Notes: generated by a model from the sequence alone, not told the origin. Shown: positions 28,091 to 37,596, numbered from the stretch's first letter. The stretch: DNA of 64,000 nucleotides from UBA1479 sp002706405 (GCA_963972255.1 CAXATO010000004.1:1-64000), one strand, 5' to 3'. A program made the numbers and translations.

Positions 28091-29677
28091 CTAAAGGGCG
28101 ACCAGATCGAAGGCGACGCTGATGCGCGTGCCGTCGCCGGTGAACGGAATGGTGCGGTGAAAATAGGCCGAGGGGAACAGGTACATGACCCCTTCCTCGG
28201 GCGGGAACAACTGCAGGCGCGGTTGATGCCGCAGCTTGAACTGCTCCGGCGCCTGGAAGAATTCGATGAAGCCGTTGGTGTCGCCCGGGTCCGTCACCTG
28301 GGCCGGCAGCTGCGGGTAATACACGCCCGACAGAAAGCCGGACGGATGGATATGCGGCATCTGATGGCCGCCGGCGTTCATCTCCACGGCCCAGACGGTC
28401 AGGGAGTATTCGTCGGACCAGCGCGTGAACAGGGGATGGGTGCTGTTGCGGTGACGGCGGCGATAGGCGCGGGCACCCTCGGCGATCATTTCCTTGAACT
28501 GGGTCATCGGCCCCCAGGGATCGCACACCAGACTGCCCGTGTGGCGGCCCGCGACGGTGGCGTGGCTCGGCGGTGACGGGACCAAGGACGGATGATTCAG
28601 AATATGGCGGACCATGGCCTTGTTGAAATCGGCCAGAGAGGCGAAGCCGTTCGGCGCCAGGGGCCGGTGACCCATGATCAGATTGGGCGGCAGAAAGGCC
28701 TCGGCCGCTTCCGCGTCGCCCTGATCGGTCATCACGATGGCCCGATAGGCGAGCATTTCCGGATCCCCCGGCACAGTCGCCAGGCGGTCGTCGCAGGCCT
28801 TGAGCGCCCGGCGGTGATCCCCCGCCTGCACCAAGGCATCAACCAGATTGACCCGCGCCAGGCGGTGGTCGGGTTTGGCCGCCAGGACGGCTTCGTAGCC
28901 GGCAATGGCCGCCGCCGCGTCGCCCGCATCCAGCTTCAAGGTCGCTGCCATCTCGTCCAGATCGACGGACTTGGCGCCCTTGGCCGATGCCTCCGTGATC
29001 AGGCGCGCCGCTTCGTCCTTGCGGTCGTCCTGAATGACCGCGGCCGCCAATCCGGCCCAGGCAACGGCGTTGTCGGGCAGGCGAGCCGTCAGATCACGGT
29101 AGGCCGCTTCCGCCCCGGCCCGGTCGCCCCTATGCATGAGCGCCGCCGCGTGCTGGAACGCGAACACGGGATTGTCCGGGAACCGCGCCATGCAGTCGGC
29201 GAGGAACGGCACGACCGTCTCGTAATGTTCGGTGCCGACCAGGGCCTGGGCCAGGTTTTCCCAGGCCGGCTGCCAGTCGGGCCGGGCATCGCAGGCGGCC
29301 CGCAGGTGTTGGATCGCCTCGGTCCATTGATGGCGGCGAAGATAGAGGGAGCCCAAATTGTAATGCACGGGCGCGGCATCGGGTTCGAGATCGAGCGAGC
29401 GCTGATAGGCGGGCAAGGCGACCCGGCTGACGCCCAGACGTTCCGCCGCATGGCCCATCATCGCCCATTGTTCCGCATCCAGCGCGCGGCGCGCGTCCAG
29501 GCGGGAGAACAGCTCCAGCGCCAGGTCGTCGACCCCCGCCTGATAGGCCGCCGCCGCACCCAGTTCCAGGGTTTTCCCATCGGCGCGGCCAGTCACCGCG
29601 GCCTGATAGGCCACCTGCCCGGCGTCGGCCAGGCGTCCGGCCTTGATCAACTGCTTCACGTCGTCTTCGATGGTCAT
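28091..29677 (-). CDS. TPR-repeat protein with C-terminal 2OG-Fe(II) oxygenase domain
   Basis: 528 residues. About 1-330 is a run of TPR units, for example HYNLGSLYLRRHQWTEAIQH and PAWENLAQALVG. The C-terminal ~190 residues carry a jelly-roll oxygenase signature with iron ligands in HQMPHIHPSGFLSGVYY and FPSAYFHRTIPF, and a late arginine in TRISVAF for 2-oxoglutarate. This resembles the putative 2OG-Fe(II) oxygenase family found in prokaryotic TPR proteins. The TPRs probably bind a peptide or protein substrate for hydroxylation. The substrate is unknown. Confidence 0.82.
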   Translation of the reverse strand: MTIEDDVKQLIKAGRLADAGQVAYQAAVTGRADGKTLELGAAAAYQAGVDDLALELFSRLDARRALDAEQWAMMGHAAERLGVSRVALPAYQRSLDLEPDAAPVHYNLGSLYLRRHQWTEAIQHLRAACDARPDWQPAWENLAQALVGTEHYETVVPFLADCMARFPDNPVFAFQHAAALMHRGDRAGAEAAYRDLTARLPDNAVAWAGLAAAVIQDDRKDEAARLITEASAKGAKSVDLDEMAATLKLDAGDAAAAIAGYEAVLAAKPDHRLARVNLVDALVQAGDHRRALKACDDRLATVPGDPEMLAYRAIVMTDQGDAEAAEAFLPPNLIMGHRPLAPNGFASLADFNKAMVRHILNHPSLVPSPPSHATVAGRHTGSLVCDPWGPMTQFKEMIAEGARAYRRRHRNSTHPLFTRWSDEYSLTVWAVEMNAGGHQMPHIHPSGFLSGVYYPQLPAQVTDPGDTNGFIEFFQAPEQFKLRHQPRLQLFPPEEGVMYLFPSAYFHRTIPFTGDGTRISVAFDLVAL

Positions 29678-29808
29678 TTATGGGCGCTCGTCGGATAGGG
29701 GCTCGTTGCTTCCGGCGGGACCGGAATTGCTCCGGACCCTAGCAAAGTTTCTCGTCCCGCCATATAGCCCAGGTGCGGACGCGCCGCCCTTGATCCAGGT
29801 CACGCAAA

Positions 29809-29841
29809 AGAAAAGGGCCGCACCCGAAGGCGCGGCCCTTT
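29809..29841 (-). terminator. Rho-independent terminator of groESL
   Basis: On the minus strand, 26 bases after the groEL stop, a stem of about 10-13 pairs around the loop TTCG (AAAGGGCCGCGCC against GGTGCGGCCCTTT, one G-U) is followed by TTTTCTTTT. It ends the groESL transcript. Confidence 0.9.
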
Positions 29842-29866
29842 CCCAAACAAACGGTCAGCGACGGGA

Positions 29867-31513
29867 TTAGAAGCCCATGCCGCCCATGTCGGGCATGCCG
29901 CCACCCGGAGGCATACCGCCGGCTTCTTTCTTCTCCGGCTTTTCGGCAACCATGGCTTCCGTGGTGATCAGCAGACCGGCGATGGACGCCGCATCCTGCA
30001 GAGCCGTACGGACGACCTTGGTCGGATCGATGATGCCGGCCTTCAGCATATCGACATACTTGCCGGACTGGGCGTTGAAGCCCTGGGTCTTGACCTTGCC
30101 TTCAAGCAGCTTGCCGGCAACCACGGCGCCGTCGAACCCGGCGTTTTCCGCGATCTGACGGATCGGCGCCTGCAGGGCACGCAGCACGATGTTGATGCCG
30201 ACCTGCTGGTCGTTGTTTTCCGGCTGCAGCTTCTTCAGAGCGTTGGTGGCATAGAGCAGGGCCGAACCACCGCCCGGAACCACACCTTCTTCGACCGCGG
30301 CGCGGGTGGCGTGCAGGGCGTCGTCGACGCGATCACGCTTTTCCTTAACCTCGACCTCGGTGGCGCCGCCCACGTTGATGACGGCCACGCCGCCGGCCAG
30401 CTTGGCCAGACGTTCCTGCAGCTTCTCGCGGTCGTAGTCCGAGGAGGTTTCCTCGATCTGCGCCCGGATCTGGTTGCAGCGTGCTTCGATGTCTTTCTTC
30501 TTGCCGGCGCCATCGACGACGGTGGTGTCGTCCTTGGTGATGATGACGCGCTTGGCCGTGCCCAGCATTTCCAGGCCGACGTTTTCAAGCTTGATGCCGA
30601 TGTCTTCGGAAATCACCTGGCCGTTGGTCAGGATGGCGATGTCTTCCAGCATGGCCTTGCGACGGTCACCGAAGCCCGGCGCCTTGACGGCGGCAACCTT
30701 GAGGCCGCCACGCAGCTTGTTGACGACCAGGGTCGCCAGCGCTTCGCCTTCGATGTCTTCGGCGATGATGATCAGCGGGCGGGAAGCCTGAACGACGGCT
30801 TCCAGAACCGGCAGCAACGGCTGCAGGGAGGAGAGCTTCTTCTCATGGATGAGAATGTAGGGGTTCTCCATATCGCAGGTCATCTTGTCGGCATTGGTGA
30901 CAAAATAGGGCGACGTGTAGCCACGGTCGAACTGCATGCCTTCGACGACGGTCACATCCGTGTCCAGGCCCTTGGCTTCTTCGACTTCGATGACGCCTTC
31001 ATTGCCGACCTTCTGCATGGCTTCGGCGATCATCTGGCCGATCGCTTCGTCGCCATTGGCGGAAATGGTGCCGACCTGAGCGATTTCGCCGGAGGTCTTG
31101 ACCTTCTTGGACACCGACTTGACGTCGGCGACAACGGCTTCGACAGCCATGTCGACGCCGCGCTTCAGATCCATCGGGTTCATACCGGCGGCCACGGCCT
31201 TGACGCCTTCGCGGACGATGGCCTGGGCCAGAACGGTGGCGGTGGTGGTGCCGTCGCCGGCTTCGTCATTGGTCCGGGAAGCAACTTCCTTGACCATCTG
31301 CGCGCCCATGTTTTCGAACTTGTCGGTCAGTTCGATTTCCTTGGCGACGGTGACGCCGTCCTTGGTGATGCGGGGGGCGCCGAATGCCTTGTCGATAACG
31401 ACGTTACGGCCCTTGGGGCCGAGAGTCACCTTAACCGCGTTGGCGAGGGTGTCGACACCCTTCAGCATGCGGTCGCGGGCGTCGGATGAAAACTTAACTT
31501 CCTTAGCAGCCAT
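29867..31513 (-). CDS. groL: Chaperonin GroEL
   Basis: 548 residues, the normal length, with the conserved opening AAKEVKFSSDARDRMLKGVD, the ATP-binding GDGTTT and the GGM-rich C-terminus (GGGMPDMGGMGF). With GroES it folds newly made proteins in the cytoplasm. It lies 58 bases behind groES in one operon controlled by the CIRCE element. Confidence 0.99.
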   Translation of the reverse strand: MAAKEVKFSSDARDRMLKGVDTLANAVKVTLGPKGRNVVIDKAFGAPRITKDGVTVAKEIELTDKFENMGAQMVKEVASRTNDEAGDGTTTATVLAQAIVREGVKAVAAGMNPMDLKRGVDMAVEAVVADVKSVSKKVKTSGEIAQVGTISANGDEAIGQMIAEAMQKVGNEGVIEVEEAKGLDTDVTVVEGMQFDRGYTSPYFVTNADKMTCDMENPYILIHEKKLSSLQPLLPVLEAVVQASRPLIIIAEDIEGEALATLVVNKLRGGLKVAAVKAPGFGDRRKAMLEDIAILTNGQVISEDIGIKLENVGLEMLGTAKRVIITKDDTTVVDGAGKKKDIEARCNQIRAQIEETSSDYDREKLQERLAKLAGGVAVINVGGATEVEVKEKRDRVDDALHATRAAVEEGVVPGGGSALLYATNALKKLQPENNDQQVGINIVLRALQAPIRQIAENAGFDGAVVAGKLLEGKVKTQGFNAQSGKYVDMLKAGIIDPTKVVRTALQDAASIAGLLITTEAMVAEKPEKKEAGGMPPGGGMPDMGGMGF

Positions 31514-31571
31514 CTTAATCTATCCTCTTGGTTCGATCTTTTGCGGGTGCCCTGCGGGCGGGCCGGCAGCC

Positions 31572-31859
31572 TTAGCCGATGATGCCCAGCAGGTCCGATT
31601 CCTTCATGATGATCAGCTCGTCGCCGTCGATCGTCACTTCGGTGCCCGACCATTTGCCGAACAGGACCTTGTCGCCCTTTTTCACGTCGAGCGGCGTAAC
31701 CGAGCCGTCTTCGTTGCGGGCGCCGGAACCGACGGCAATAATCTTGCCTTCCATGGGCTTTTCCTTGGCGGTGTCGGGGATGATGATCCCGCCCTTGGTC
31801 TTCGCGTCCTGCTCGATGCGCTTGACCAACACTCGGTCATGCAGAGGCCTGAACTTCAT
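31572..31859 (-). CDS. groS: Co-chaperonin GroES
   Basis: 95 residues, the typical length. The family block MKFRPLHDRVLVKRIE and the mobile-loop region around EQDAKTKGGIIIPDTAKEKP are visible. A GGAGAG ribosome site precedes the ATG. It is the first gene of groESL, with the CIRCE site 49 bases upstream. Confidence 0.99.
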   Translation of the reverse strand: MKFRPLHDRVLVKRIEQDAKTKGGIIIPDTAKEKPMEGKIIAVGSGARNEDGSVTPLDVKKGDKVLFGKWSGTEVTIDGDELIIMKESDLLGIIG

Positions 31860-31907
31860 AGTCGCTCTCCGTCAAATATTGGAAACATAAGGGTTTTTTT
31901 GTGTTTG

Positions 31908-31934
31908 TTAGCACTCAACCCAAGTGAGTGCCAG
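31908..31934 (-). promoter_or_regulatory. CIRCE element (HrcA operator)
   Basis: On the plus strand TTAGCACTC, nine spacer bases, then GAGTGCCAG. This is the CIRCE consensus with one arm diverging at its outer two bases. It marks HrcA repression of groESL. Confidence 0.93.
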
Positions 31935-31935
31935 C

Positions 31936-31964
31936 GATGTAGTCCGCTGGCGTCTCCCTGTCAA
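31936..31964 (-). promoter_or_regulatory. Predicted vegetative sigma promoter of groESL
   Basis: Minus strand TTGACA, 17 bases, TACATC. The -10 lies just upstream of CIRCE, so HrcA would block the start region. The match to the -35 is perfect and to the -10 moderate. Confidence 0.7.
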
Positions 31965-32042
31965 GGGCGTTGGGGCCGAATCCCAGGAAAACAGCCGAAA
32001 TTAACGGATACAGATCGGGATTTAGCGGCAGCCGGGCGGCCG

Positions 32043-32855
32043 TCAGGCGGCGCGGGTGAAAATCACGTTCACATCCGTATCCGCCCGCTGAATGCCGCGC
32101 CGCGCCTCGGCAAAGCCGGCTTCGGCCAGAAGAGCGGGGATTTCCCGGTCGTCGGGGGCGATTTCAATAAGCAGCGATTTCACCTGGCCGCTTTTCAACA
32201 GCCCCATGGCCCCTTGGAGGATCTGCGGCTCGATACTGTCGACGTCGATCTTGATGTGCTGCGGCGGTGTGAAGCCGTAGCGATCGATCAAGCTGTCGGC
32301 GGCGAGGGCGAAGGCGTCCACGGCGATGTCGGCCTTGGCGAACCCCAGGCGCGACAGGCCGCTGTCATAGAGCGACGACCCGGAGGTGCCGGCTTCGAAC
32401 GAGGGCATGTAAAAGCGCCCCCGCCCGTCCCGGTCGCTGAGCCCCAGGCAATGGGCCTGGACGGCTTCGCCGACGCCGTTTTCGACCACGTTGCGGGCCA
32501 GACAATGAAAGGAAAAGGGATTGGGTTCGAACGCCACCGTCGAAATGCCGCGCTTTCCCGCGTAGACCGCATAGGGCCCGACACTGGCGCCGATGTCCCA
32601 AAACGCCTCACCTGCCTGGAAGCTGTCGATCCACTCGACCGTTTCCGGTTCGCGCACGAAGGCGTGGCGCGCGAAATAGAGCGCGTCCTTGCCGGGCGTG
32701 TACAGGGTGATGGGGCCCAGCGGCGTGTCGACGGGAACCCTGGGCGTGATCGCATCGGCCAGGCGCGCCCGCGTCGCGAAGCGCGGCCAGCGCGACATCG
32801 GGGCGGTCAGCCCCCGGACCAGACCGGCCAGGATTGCGGAATAGGATTTGCTCAT
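32043..32855 (-). CDS. FkbM-family methyltransferase
   Basis: 270 residues. A SAM-binding region (EAFWDIGASVGPYAVYAG near 85) and a late DVDSIEPQILQGA block are characteristic of FkbM. These enzymes O-methylate sugars or polyketides. It overlaps the upstream glycosyltransferase by 4 bases, so a sugar-methylation step on a glycan or glycolipid is likely. This is the last gene of the 32-35.6 kb operon. Confidence 0.9.
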   Translation of the reverse strand: MSKSYSAILAGLVRGLTAPMSRWPRFATRARLADAITPRVPVDTPLGPITLYTPGKDALYFARHAFVREPETVEWIDSFQAGEAFWDIGASVGPYAVYAGKRGISTVAFEPNPFSFHCLARNVVENGVGEAVQAHCLGLSDRDGRGRFYMPSFEAGTSGSSLYDSGLSRLGFAKADIAVDAFALAADSLIDRYGFTPPQHIKIDVDSIEPQILQGAMGLLKSGQVKSLLIEIAPDDREIPALLAEAGFAEARRGIQRADTDVNVIFTRAA

Positions 32856-34051
32856 GCCGGATCGCTGCCTGCGTCGTCGTTGCTCAACACGCGAGCGTAA
32901 ATGCTTTCCAATTGGCGGACCACGGCTTTATGGCCATAGGTCTCCAGGCAGTCGCGGCGAAGGCGGGCGCGGTCGAAGGACGCCGACCGCGCCTGCATGT
33001 CGCGCAGAGCATCGGCCATCGCGCCGTCGTCCCCGGGCGGGACCAGGATGCCGCTGTCCGGGGTCAGAATGCCTTCCGGGCCGCCGCAGATGGTGGCGAC
33101 CACGGGGGCGCCCTGGGACAGGGCCTCGATGACCACGACGCCGAAGGTTTCCACGAAACTGGGCAGCACGACCGCGTTGGCGGCCGTCATGGCGCGGCGC
33201 GTATCCTCGGCGGACAGCAGACCGAGGACCTTGATCCGGTCAGCGATGCCCAAGTCTCCGGCCAGCCGCGTCAGCGGCCCGCCGTCGCCCGAGCCGACGA
33301 AGTGAAGGGCCACGTCCGGCCCTGCTTCGCCCGGCGGAAAGGCCCGGGCGAAGGCGCGGATCAGGCCTTCCTGATTTTTTTCCGCCGAAATGCGCGCGAC
33401 GCACAGGAACACGAAAGGCCCGCCCGGCGCCGTGTCCTCGGGCGCTGCTTGCTCGAAGGCCGGTGTCAGAATGTTGGGGACGACCGTGGTCGGATTGGCC
33501 TGGGCTGCGTACTGATCGAGCAGAATGTCGCGGAGCTGCGGGCTGACGGCCAGACGCGCATCGGCGGCGGCCAAGACCCCCGCGATCAGATGCTTCTGCC
33601 ACCAGCGATGCTTGCCCTGGGCGAAATCGGTGGAATGTTCCGTCAGCACGAAAGGAACGCCGCGGCGCGCCGACAGGCGTTTGGCCAGGACCCCGCCATA
33701 GAGGGCGGCATGGGCGTGCAGAATGTCGGGCCGTCCCTCCGCCGCCACATAGGCGTCGAACAGTTTCGTCCCGGCGGCGGCGAACTTGCAGGCATCGCGA
33801 AACGGCACCCGGGGCAGGCGATGCAGGGTATCCATGCGCCATACCTGCAATTGGCCGTCCTCTTCGGCGCGAATGCGGTTCATCGCCGGCAGCGGCCCGG
33901 CGCGATAGTCGCGCAGCCCCCACAGCTTGGGATAGATCAACCCCACCTTGTGACCGGCGGCCGCCAGGGCCTGCGCCTGATCGCGAAAGAACGACCCGCC
34001 GCCCGCGGACCGCAGGTGGGAATACCAGGAGGGGATCAGAAGGACATGCAT
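32852..34051 (-). CDS. Glycosyltransferase family 4
   Basis: 399 residues from ATG 34051. The GT-B fold is seen in MHVLLIPSWYSHLRSAGGGSFFRDQAQAL at the start (core IPSWYS and GGGSFFRDQA), a middle RISAEKNQEGLIRA, and the acceptor-side SFVETFGVVVIEALSQGAPVV with the EX7E-type pattern. It transfers a sugar from a nucleotide donor, retaining configuration. It overlaps the FkbM gene by 4 bases and follows the TVP38 gene by 40. The longer upstream frame is antisense-like and rejected. Confidence 0.9.
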   Translation of the reverse strand: MHVLLIPSWYSHLRSAGGGSFFRDQAQALAAAGHKVGLIYPKLWGLRDYRAGPLPAMNRIRAEEDGQLQVWRMDTLHRLPRVPFRDACKFAAAGTKLFDAYVAAEGRPDILHAHAALYGGVLAKRLSARRGVPFVLTEHSTDFAQGKHRWWQKHLIAGVLAAADARLAVSPQLRDILLDQYAAQANPTTVVPNILTPAFEQAAPEDTAPGGPFVFLCVARISAEKNQEGLIRAFARAFPPGEAGPDVALHFVGSGDGGPLTRLAGDLGIADRIKVLGLLSAEDTRRAMTAANAVVLPSFVETFGVVVIEALSQGAPVVATICGGPEGILTPDSGILVPPGDDGAMADALRDMQARSASFDRARLRRDCLETYGHKAVVRQLESIYARVLSNDDAGSDPA

Positions 34052-34091
34052 GACAGTTTCCCGGCCATCGTCAAGGGACGCGGCCCGCGCC

Positions 34092-34796
34092 TCATTCCGC
34101 CGTCGACGACCCGGCGCCGCCGAGGTCCTCTTCCAGGTCCTCGTCCAGAACCTTGCCGTGGCGGTGGCGGCGGTACAGATAGACGCCGAGCACGCCGGAC
34201 AGCGCAAACAGCCCGGCGGCAAGGGCGATATTGGCCGCCGGGTCGACCTTGATGCCCGTGCCGATGAGCGCGAAGATCAGCGTCTGCGGCACGTAGCCGA
34301 TGGCCGAACCGGCGAAATAGGGCAGGCCCGGCACGCTGGTCACACCCGCCGCCAGATTGGTCAAAAGGTTCGAGCCGATCGGCAGAAAGCGGATCAGAAG
34401 CGTCATCGAAAACGGGTTTTCCGCAAGGAAGTCGTCGATGCGCTTCACCTTGCCCGGGAAGCGGTCCGCGATCAGATCACGGCCCAGGAACCGCGCGTAA
34501 TAAAAGCTGATGATGCAGCCCGCCAGGGTCGCAAGCACGGCCAGCGCCGTGCCTTCGACGATCCCGAAGGCGTAGCCGCCCAGAAAGGCGATCAATTGGC
34601 GCGGCAGACCGATGGCCGTGCACAGACCGCCGATGGCGATGAACACCAGAACGCCGACCACGCCTTTGCCGCGGACATAGGTGTCGATCCAGGTTTCATC
34701 GAGATGGGCATCCAGGCCGGTCATCCGGATCAAAATCACGACCGCGATCAGCGACAGCAACAGGGTGCCGCCGCGCAAAGCGAGCTTCATGCTCAT
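34092..34796 (-). CDS. TVP38/TMEM64 (VTT/DedA-like) membrane protein
   Basis: 234 residues with five to six membrane helices. The VTT domain signature FLGGYAFGIVEGTALAVLATLAG and the later RFLPIGSNLLTNLAAGVTSV are clear. These proteins are linked to lipid scrambling or flipping. The start overlaps the GT2 stop by 4 bases. With the glycosyltransferases it suggests handling of a lipid-linked glycan. The C-terminus is acidic and soluble. Confidence 0.85.
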   Translation of the reverse strand: MSMKLALRGGTLLLSLIAVVILIRMTGLDAHLDETWIDTYVRGKGVVGVLVFIAIGGLCTAIGLPRQLIAFLGGYAFGIVEGTALAVLATLAGCIISFYYARFLGRDLIADRFPGKVKRIDDFLAENPFSMTLLIRFLPIGSNLLTNLAAGVTSVPGLPYFAGSAIGYVPQTLIFALIGTGIKVDPAANIALAAGLFALSGVLGVYLYRRHRHGKVLDEDLEEDLGGAGSSTAE

Positions 34797-35575
34797 CGCG
34801 CCGCGCCGCCCGCTCCGTCCCGGGCCGGGGTTTCCTCAACGACTTCGGGCTTGGATCCCCGACGCTGCAGCCAGATGACGCCGAACAGATCGACGATGCC
34901 GACCCACAGCCGGTTCCATACCCCGTATTTAGAGGTCCCCCGTTCGCGCGGGCGGTGATTGACCGGCACGGACAAGACGCGCCCGCCCAGGCGGATCATC
35001 AGGGCCGGCATGAAGCGGTGCATATGGTCAAAGCGGGGGAAATCGAGAAAGGCCTGGCGGGGGAAGACCTTGAGTCCGCAGCCCGTATCCGGTGTCTCAT
35101 CCTGCAACAGGCCCGAACGGATGCCGTTGGCGATACGCGACGACAGGCGGCGGATATAGGTATCGCGCCGCTTGGCGCGCAGGCCGGCGATCATCAGGCG
35201 CTCGCCGCCGCCTTCTTCGTTGTATTTGGCGACCAGGGCGGGAATGTCGGCCGGATCGTTCTGGCCGTCGCCGTCCAGGGTCGCGATCACGGGGGCGCGG
35301 GCCGCCCGCACGCCGGTCCAAATGGCCGCACTCTGACCGCAACAGGCGACATGGCGAAGCACGCGCAGTTCCGGAATCTTATCCGCGAGATCCTTGAGCA
35401 TATTCAAGGTCGCGTCGGTGCTGCCGTCATCCACATAGATGATTTCATAGACCGCACCGCCGTCCAGCGCCGCGCGGATCTCGTCGATCAGCGGGGCCAG
35501 GTTCTCGGTCTCGTTGTGTACGGGAACGACAACGGCGAGGGTCGGTGCAGCGGTGTCTGAAGAGGTGCCGGTCAT
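34793..35575 (-). CDS. Glycosyltransferase family 2 (dolichyl-phosphate mannosyltransferase-like)
   Basis: 260 residues from ATG 35575. The donor and metal motifs are VDDGSTDAT and TLDGDGQNDPADI, and the acceptor-side element is RPRERGTSKYGVWNRL. It resembles polyprenyl-phosphate sugar transferases, but no complete C-terminal membrane domain follows; an amphipathic helix near GIVDLFGVIWL may touch the membrane. It probably makes a lipid-phosphate sugar. No strong ribosome site is seen for this ATG. The first gene of the four-gene operon. Confidence 0.88.
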   Translation of the reverse strand: MTGTSSDTAAPTLAVVVPVHNETENLAPLIDEIRAALDGGAVYEIIYVDDGSTDATLNMLKDLADKIPELRVLRHVACCGQSAAIWTGVRAARAPVIATLDGDGQNDPADIPALVAKYNEEGGGERLMIAGLRAKRRDTYIRRLSSRIANGIRSGLLQDETPDTGCGLKVFPRQAFLDFPRFDHMHRFMPALMIRLGGRVLSVPVNHRPRERGTSKYGVWNRLWVGIVDLFGVIWLQRRGSKPEVVEETPARDGAGGAAR

Positions 35576-35765
35576 GAGGGAACTTTGCGCTTTTCCATCG
35601 TCGCGGCGCCGCCCGCCCAAGGGCCGTCGCGGCACGCGCGACCGCTTATTGCACCCGTGCCGTCAAAGGTCAAATACCTTGCATTCCGCGCCCGATCCCC
35701 TCATGGGTGGCCGATGGACGCCTGACGGCGCCCGCAACCGCAACTTCAACCCCGAGGAGGTCCCG

Positions 35766-36272
35766 ATGCCCCAGGGTCCGACCGGCGACGCGCCGGACGT
35801 CATTCCCATTCTGCACCGAGAAACGGTCCAGCCCGATTGGATCGACTACAACGGCCACATGAACCTGGCCTATTACGTGCTGGTGTTCGATCACGCGACC
35901 GACGCCCTACAGGATGTCGTCGGGCTCGATGCCGCTTATCGCGCGGCCACCGGTGGCTCGGTCTTCGTGGTCGAGGCCCATTTGACCTACGACAACGAGG
36001 TAAAGCTGGGCGAGGAAATGCGCGTGCGCACGCGCGTTCTGGACGTGGACGAAAAACGCCTGCACCTGTTTCATGAAATGTCCGCCGGGGACGACGACCG
36101 CCTGGCGGCGACCAACGAGCTGATGATTCTTCATGTGGATCTAGCCAGCCGCCGGACAGCACCGTTTCCCGCCCCCGTGCTGGCCCATCTTGAGCGCCTG
36201 AAGGCGGCTCATGCGGTGCTGCCTCAACCTCCGCAGGTGGGACGCCGTATCATTATAAAGAAAAAGGTATGA
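35766..36272 (+). CDS. Hotdog-fold acyl-CoA thioesterase
   Basis: 168 residues from ATG 35766, set by GAGGAGG eight bases upstream. The family hallmark is DWIDYNGHMNLAYYVLVFDHA (core WIDYNGHMN), with the catalytic acidic residue region in the hotdog helix. It resembles betainyl-CoA/dehydrocarnitine-CoA thioesterases, but no carnitine gene adjoins it. It is divergent from the GT2 operon. Confidence 0.85.
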   Translation: MPQGPTGDAPDVIPILHRETVQPDWIDYNGHMNLAYYVLVFDHATDALQDVVGLDAAYRAATGGSVFVVEAHLTYDNEVKLGEEMRVRTRVLDVDEKRLHLFHEMSAGDDDRLAATNELMILHVDLASRRTAPFPAPVLAHLERLKAAHAVLPQPPQVGRRIIIKKKV

Positions 36273-36393
36273 ATCCTGGCAGCCGGTTATGTTAGAAAAT
36301 AACCCAATAACGAGTCGGCAACCAACGACCGGCACGCGTGCGAATGAGGATGAGAACGGCGACCCCAATACCTAAATAAGGAAGGCAGGCCCG

Positions 36394-37464
36394 TTGTCCA
36401 ACGAAACAGAGCCCCGGAGTACCCCCAACGCCTACGCCAGGTCGGCGCTCCAGATGATGGAGAAAAAGGGGATCCCACCAAAACCAAACAACTTTGCTGT
36501 TTGGTACCGGTACTTTTCAGGCGCCTACCCGGAACTGGCCCGCACCCTGGATGTGATCCTGGAAGCCGGTCTGCCGTTCACCGAGGAACGCAACGCGGAA
36601 ATCTATGACCGCTTTCTCGGCGTCACCCTGGACGAGGATTTCCTGAACGACGCCACGCTGCGCGTCGAAACCGAACTCAAGAAACTGATGGCCTATCTGG
36701 AAGAAGCCGGGACCGACGCCCAGGCCTATGGCGACACCCTGTCCGTGGTGTCCGGCGAATTGGCGCGCGATGACGGCCGCAAGGACATCCGCGCCGTCCT
36801 GGAACAGGTGATCGCCGCGACCCGCACCATGGAGGAGCGGAACCTGGTGCTCGAAACGCGGCTGAAGGAATCCGCGGGCGAAATCCGAAGCCTGAAGGAA
36901 GACGTCGAGTCCCTGCGCCACGAGGCGATGACCGATGCCCTGACCGGCGTCGCCAACCGCAAGCTGTTCGACGAGGAAATCCGCATCGGCGCCGCCGAGG
37001 CCCTGGACCGTGGGCAGCCCCTGACCTTGCTGATGATCGACATCGACCACTTCAAGAATTTCAACGACACCCACGGCCATCAGGTCGGCGATCAGGTGCT
37101 GCGGTTCGTCGCGCGGATCTTGAAAAGCTGCGTGCGCGGCGAGGATTTAACCGCGCGCTACGGCGGCGAGGAATTTTCCATCGTGCTGCCCAATACGACG
37201 TTGCAGAACGGGGCCAAGGTCGGCGCCCACGTCTGTACCCAGGTTTCGAAGAAAGCCGTCATCAACCGCGCCACGGGCAAGAGCCTGGGCACCATTACGG
37301 TGTCCGTCGGGGCGGCGGAATTCCAACCGGGCGAAAGCGTGGAAAGCCTGATCGAGCGCGCCGACGAAGCCTTGTATCTGGCCAAACACAATGGCCGCAA
37401 TCGGGTCGAATTGGGCACCGCCGTCTCGTCGAAAAGTGCCGGCACCCGCCACGCCCATCCCTGA
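36394..37464 (+). CDS. Diguanylate cyclase
   Basis: 356 residues if started at TTG 36394 (GGAAGG upstream); the next possible ATG would remove the first 20 residues. An N-terminal helical region (1-170) ends in a coiled coil, then a GGDEF domain with RYGGEEF at about 250. The RxxD inhibitory site is present five residues before it (RGED). It should make c-di-GMP, with product inhibition. No membrane segment. Its N-terminal part is not a receiver or PAS I can recognise. Confidence 0.88.
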   Translation: MSNETEPRSTPNAYARSALQMMEKKGIPPKPNNFAVWYRYFSGAYPELARTLDVILEAGLPFTEERNAEIYDRFLGVTLDEDFLNDATLRVETELKKLMAYLEEAGTDAQAYGDTLSVVSGELARDDGRKDIRAVLEQVIAATRTMEERNLVLETRLKESAGEIRSLKEDVESLRHEAMTDALTGVANRKLFDEEIRIGAAEALDRGQPLTLLMIDIDHFKNFNDTHGHQVGDQVLRFVARILKSCVRGEDLTARYGGEEFSIVLPNTTLQNGAKVGAHVCTQVSKKAVINRATGKSLGTITVSVGAAEFQPGESVESLIERADEALYLAKHNGRNRVELGTAVSSKSAGTRHAHP

Positions 37465-37505
37465 TCGCGCCGCCAACCGCGCCGTCGACGGGAACCGACG
37501 GGCGA

Positions 37506-37523
37506 CTGTCATAAATCCGTTTC
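37506..37523 (+). promoter_or_regulatory. PhoB box upstream of phoR
   Basis: CTGTCATAAATCCGTTTC is a pair of 7-base elements 4 bases apart, the first perfect for the E. coli PHO box. It ends 73 bases before the phoR ATG. It implies PhoB control of phoR. Confidence 0.75.
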
Positions 37524-37596
37524 TTGACAAGCCCCTGCCGGGAAGGCGATCACGCCCAGGATTCCGGCACGGACAAACAACCAAGGCGCCAAGCAG

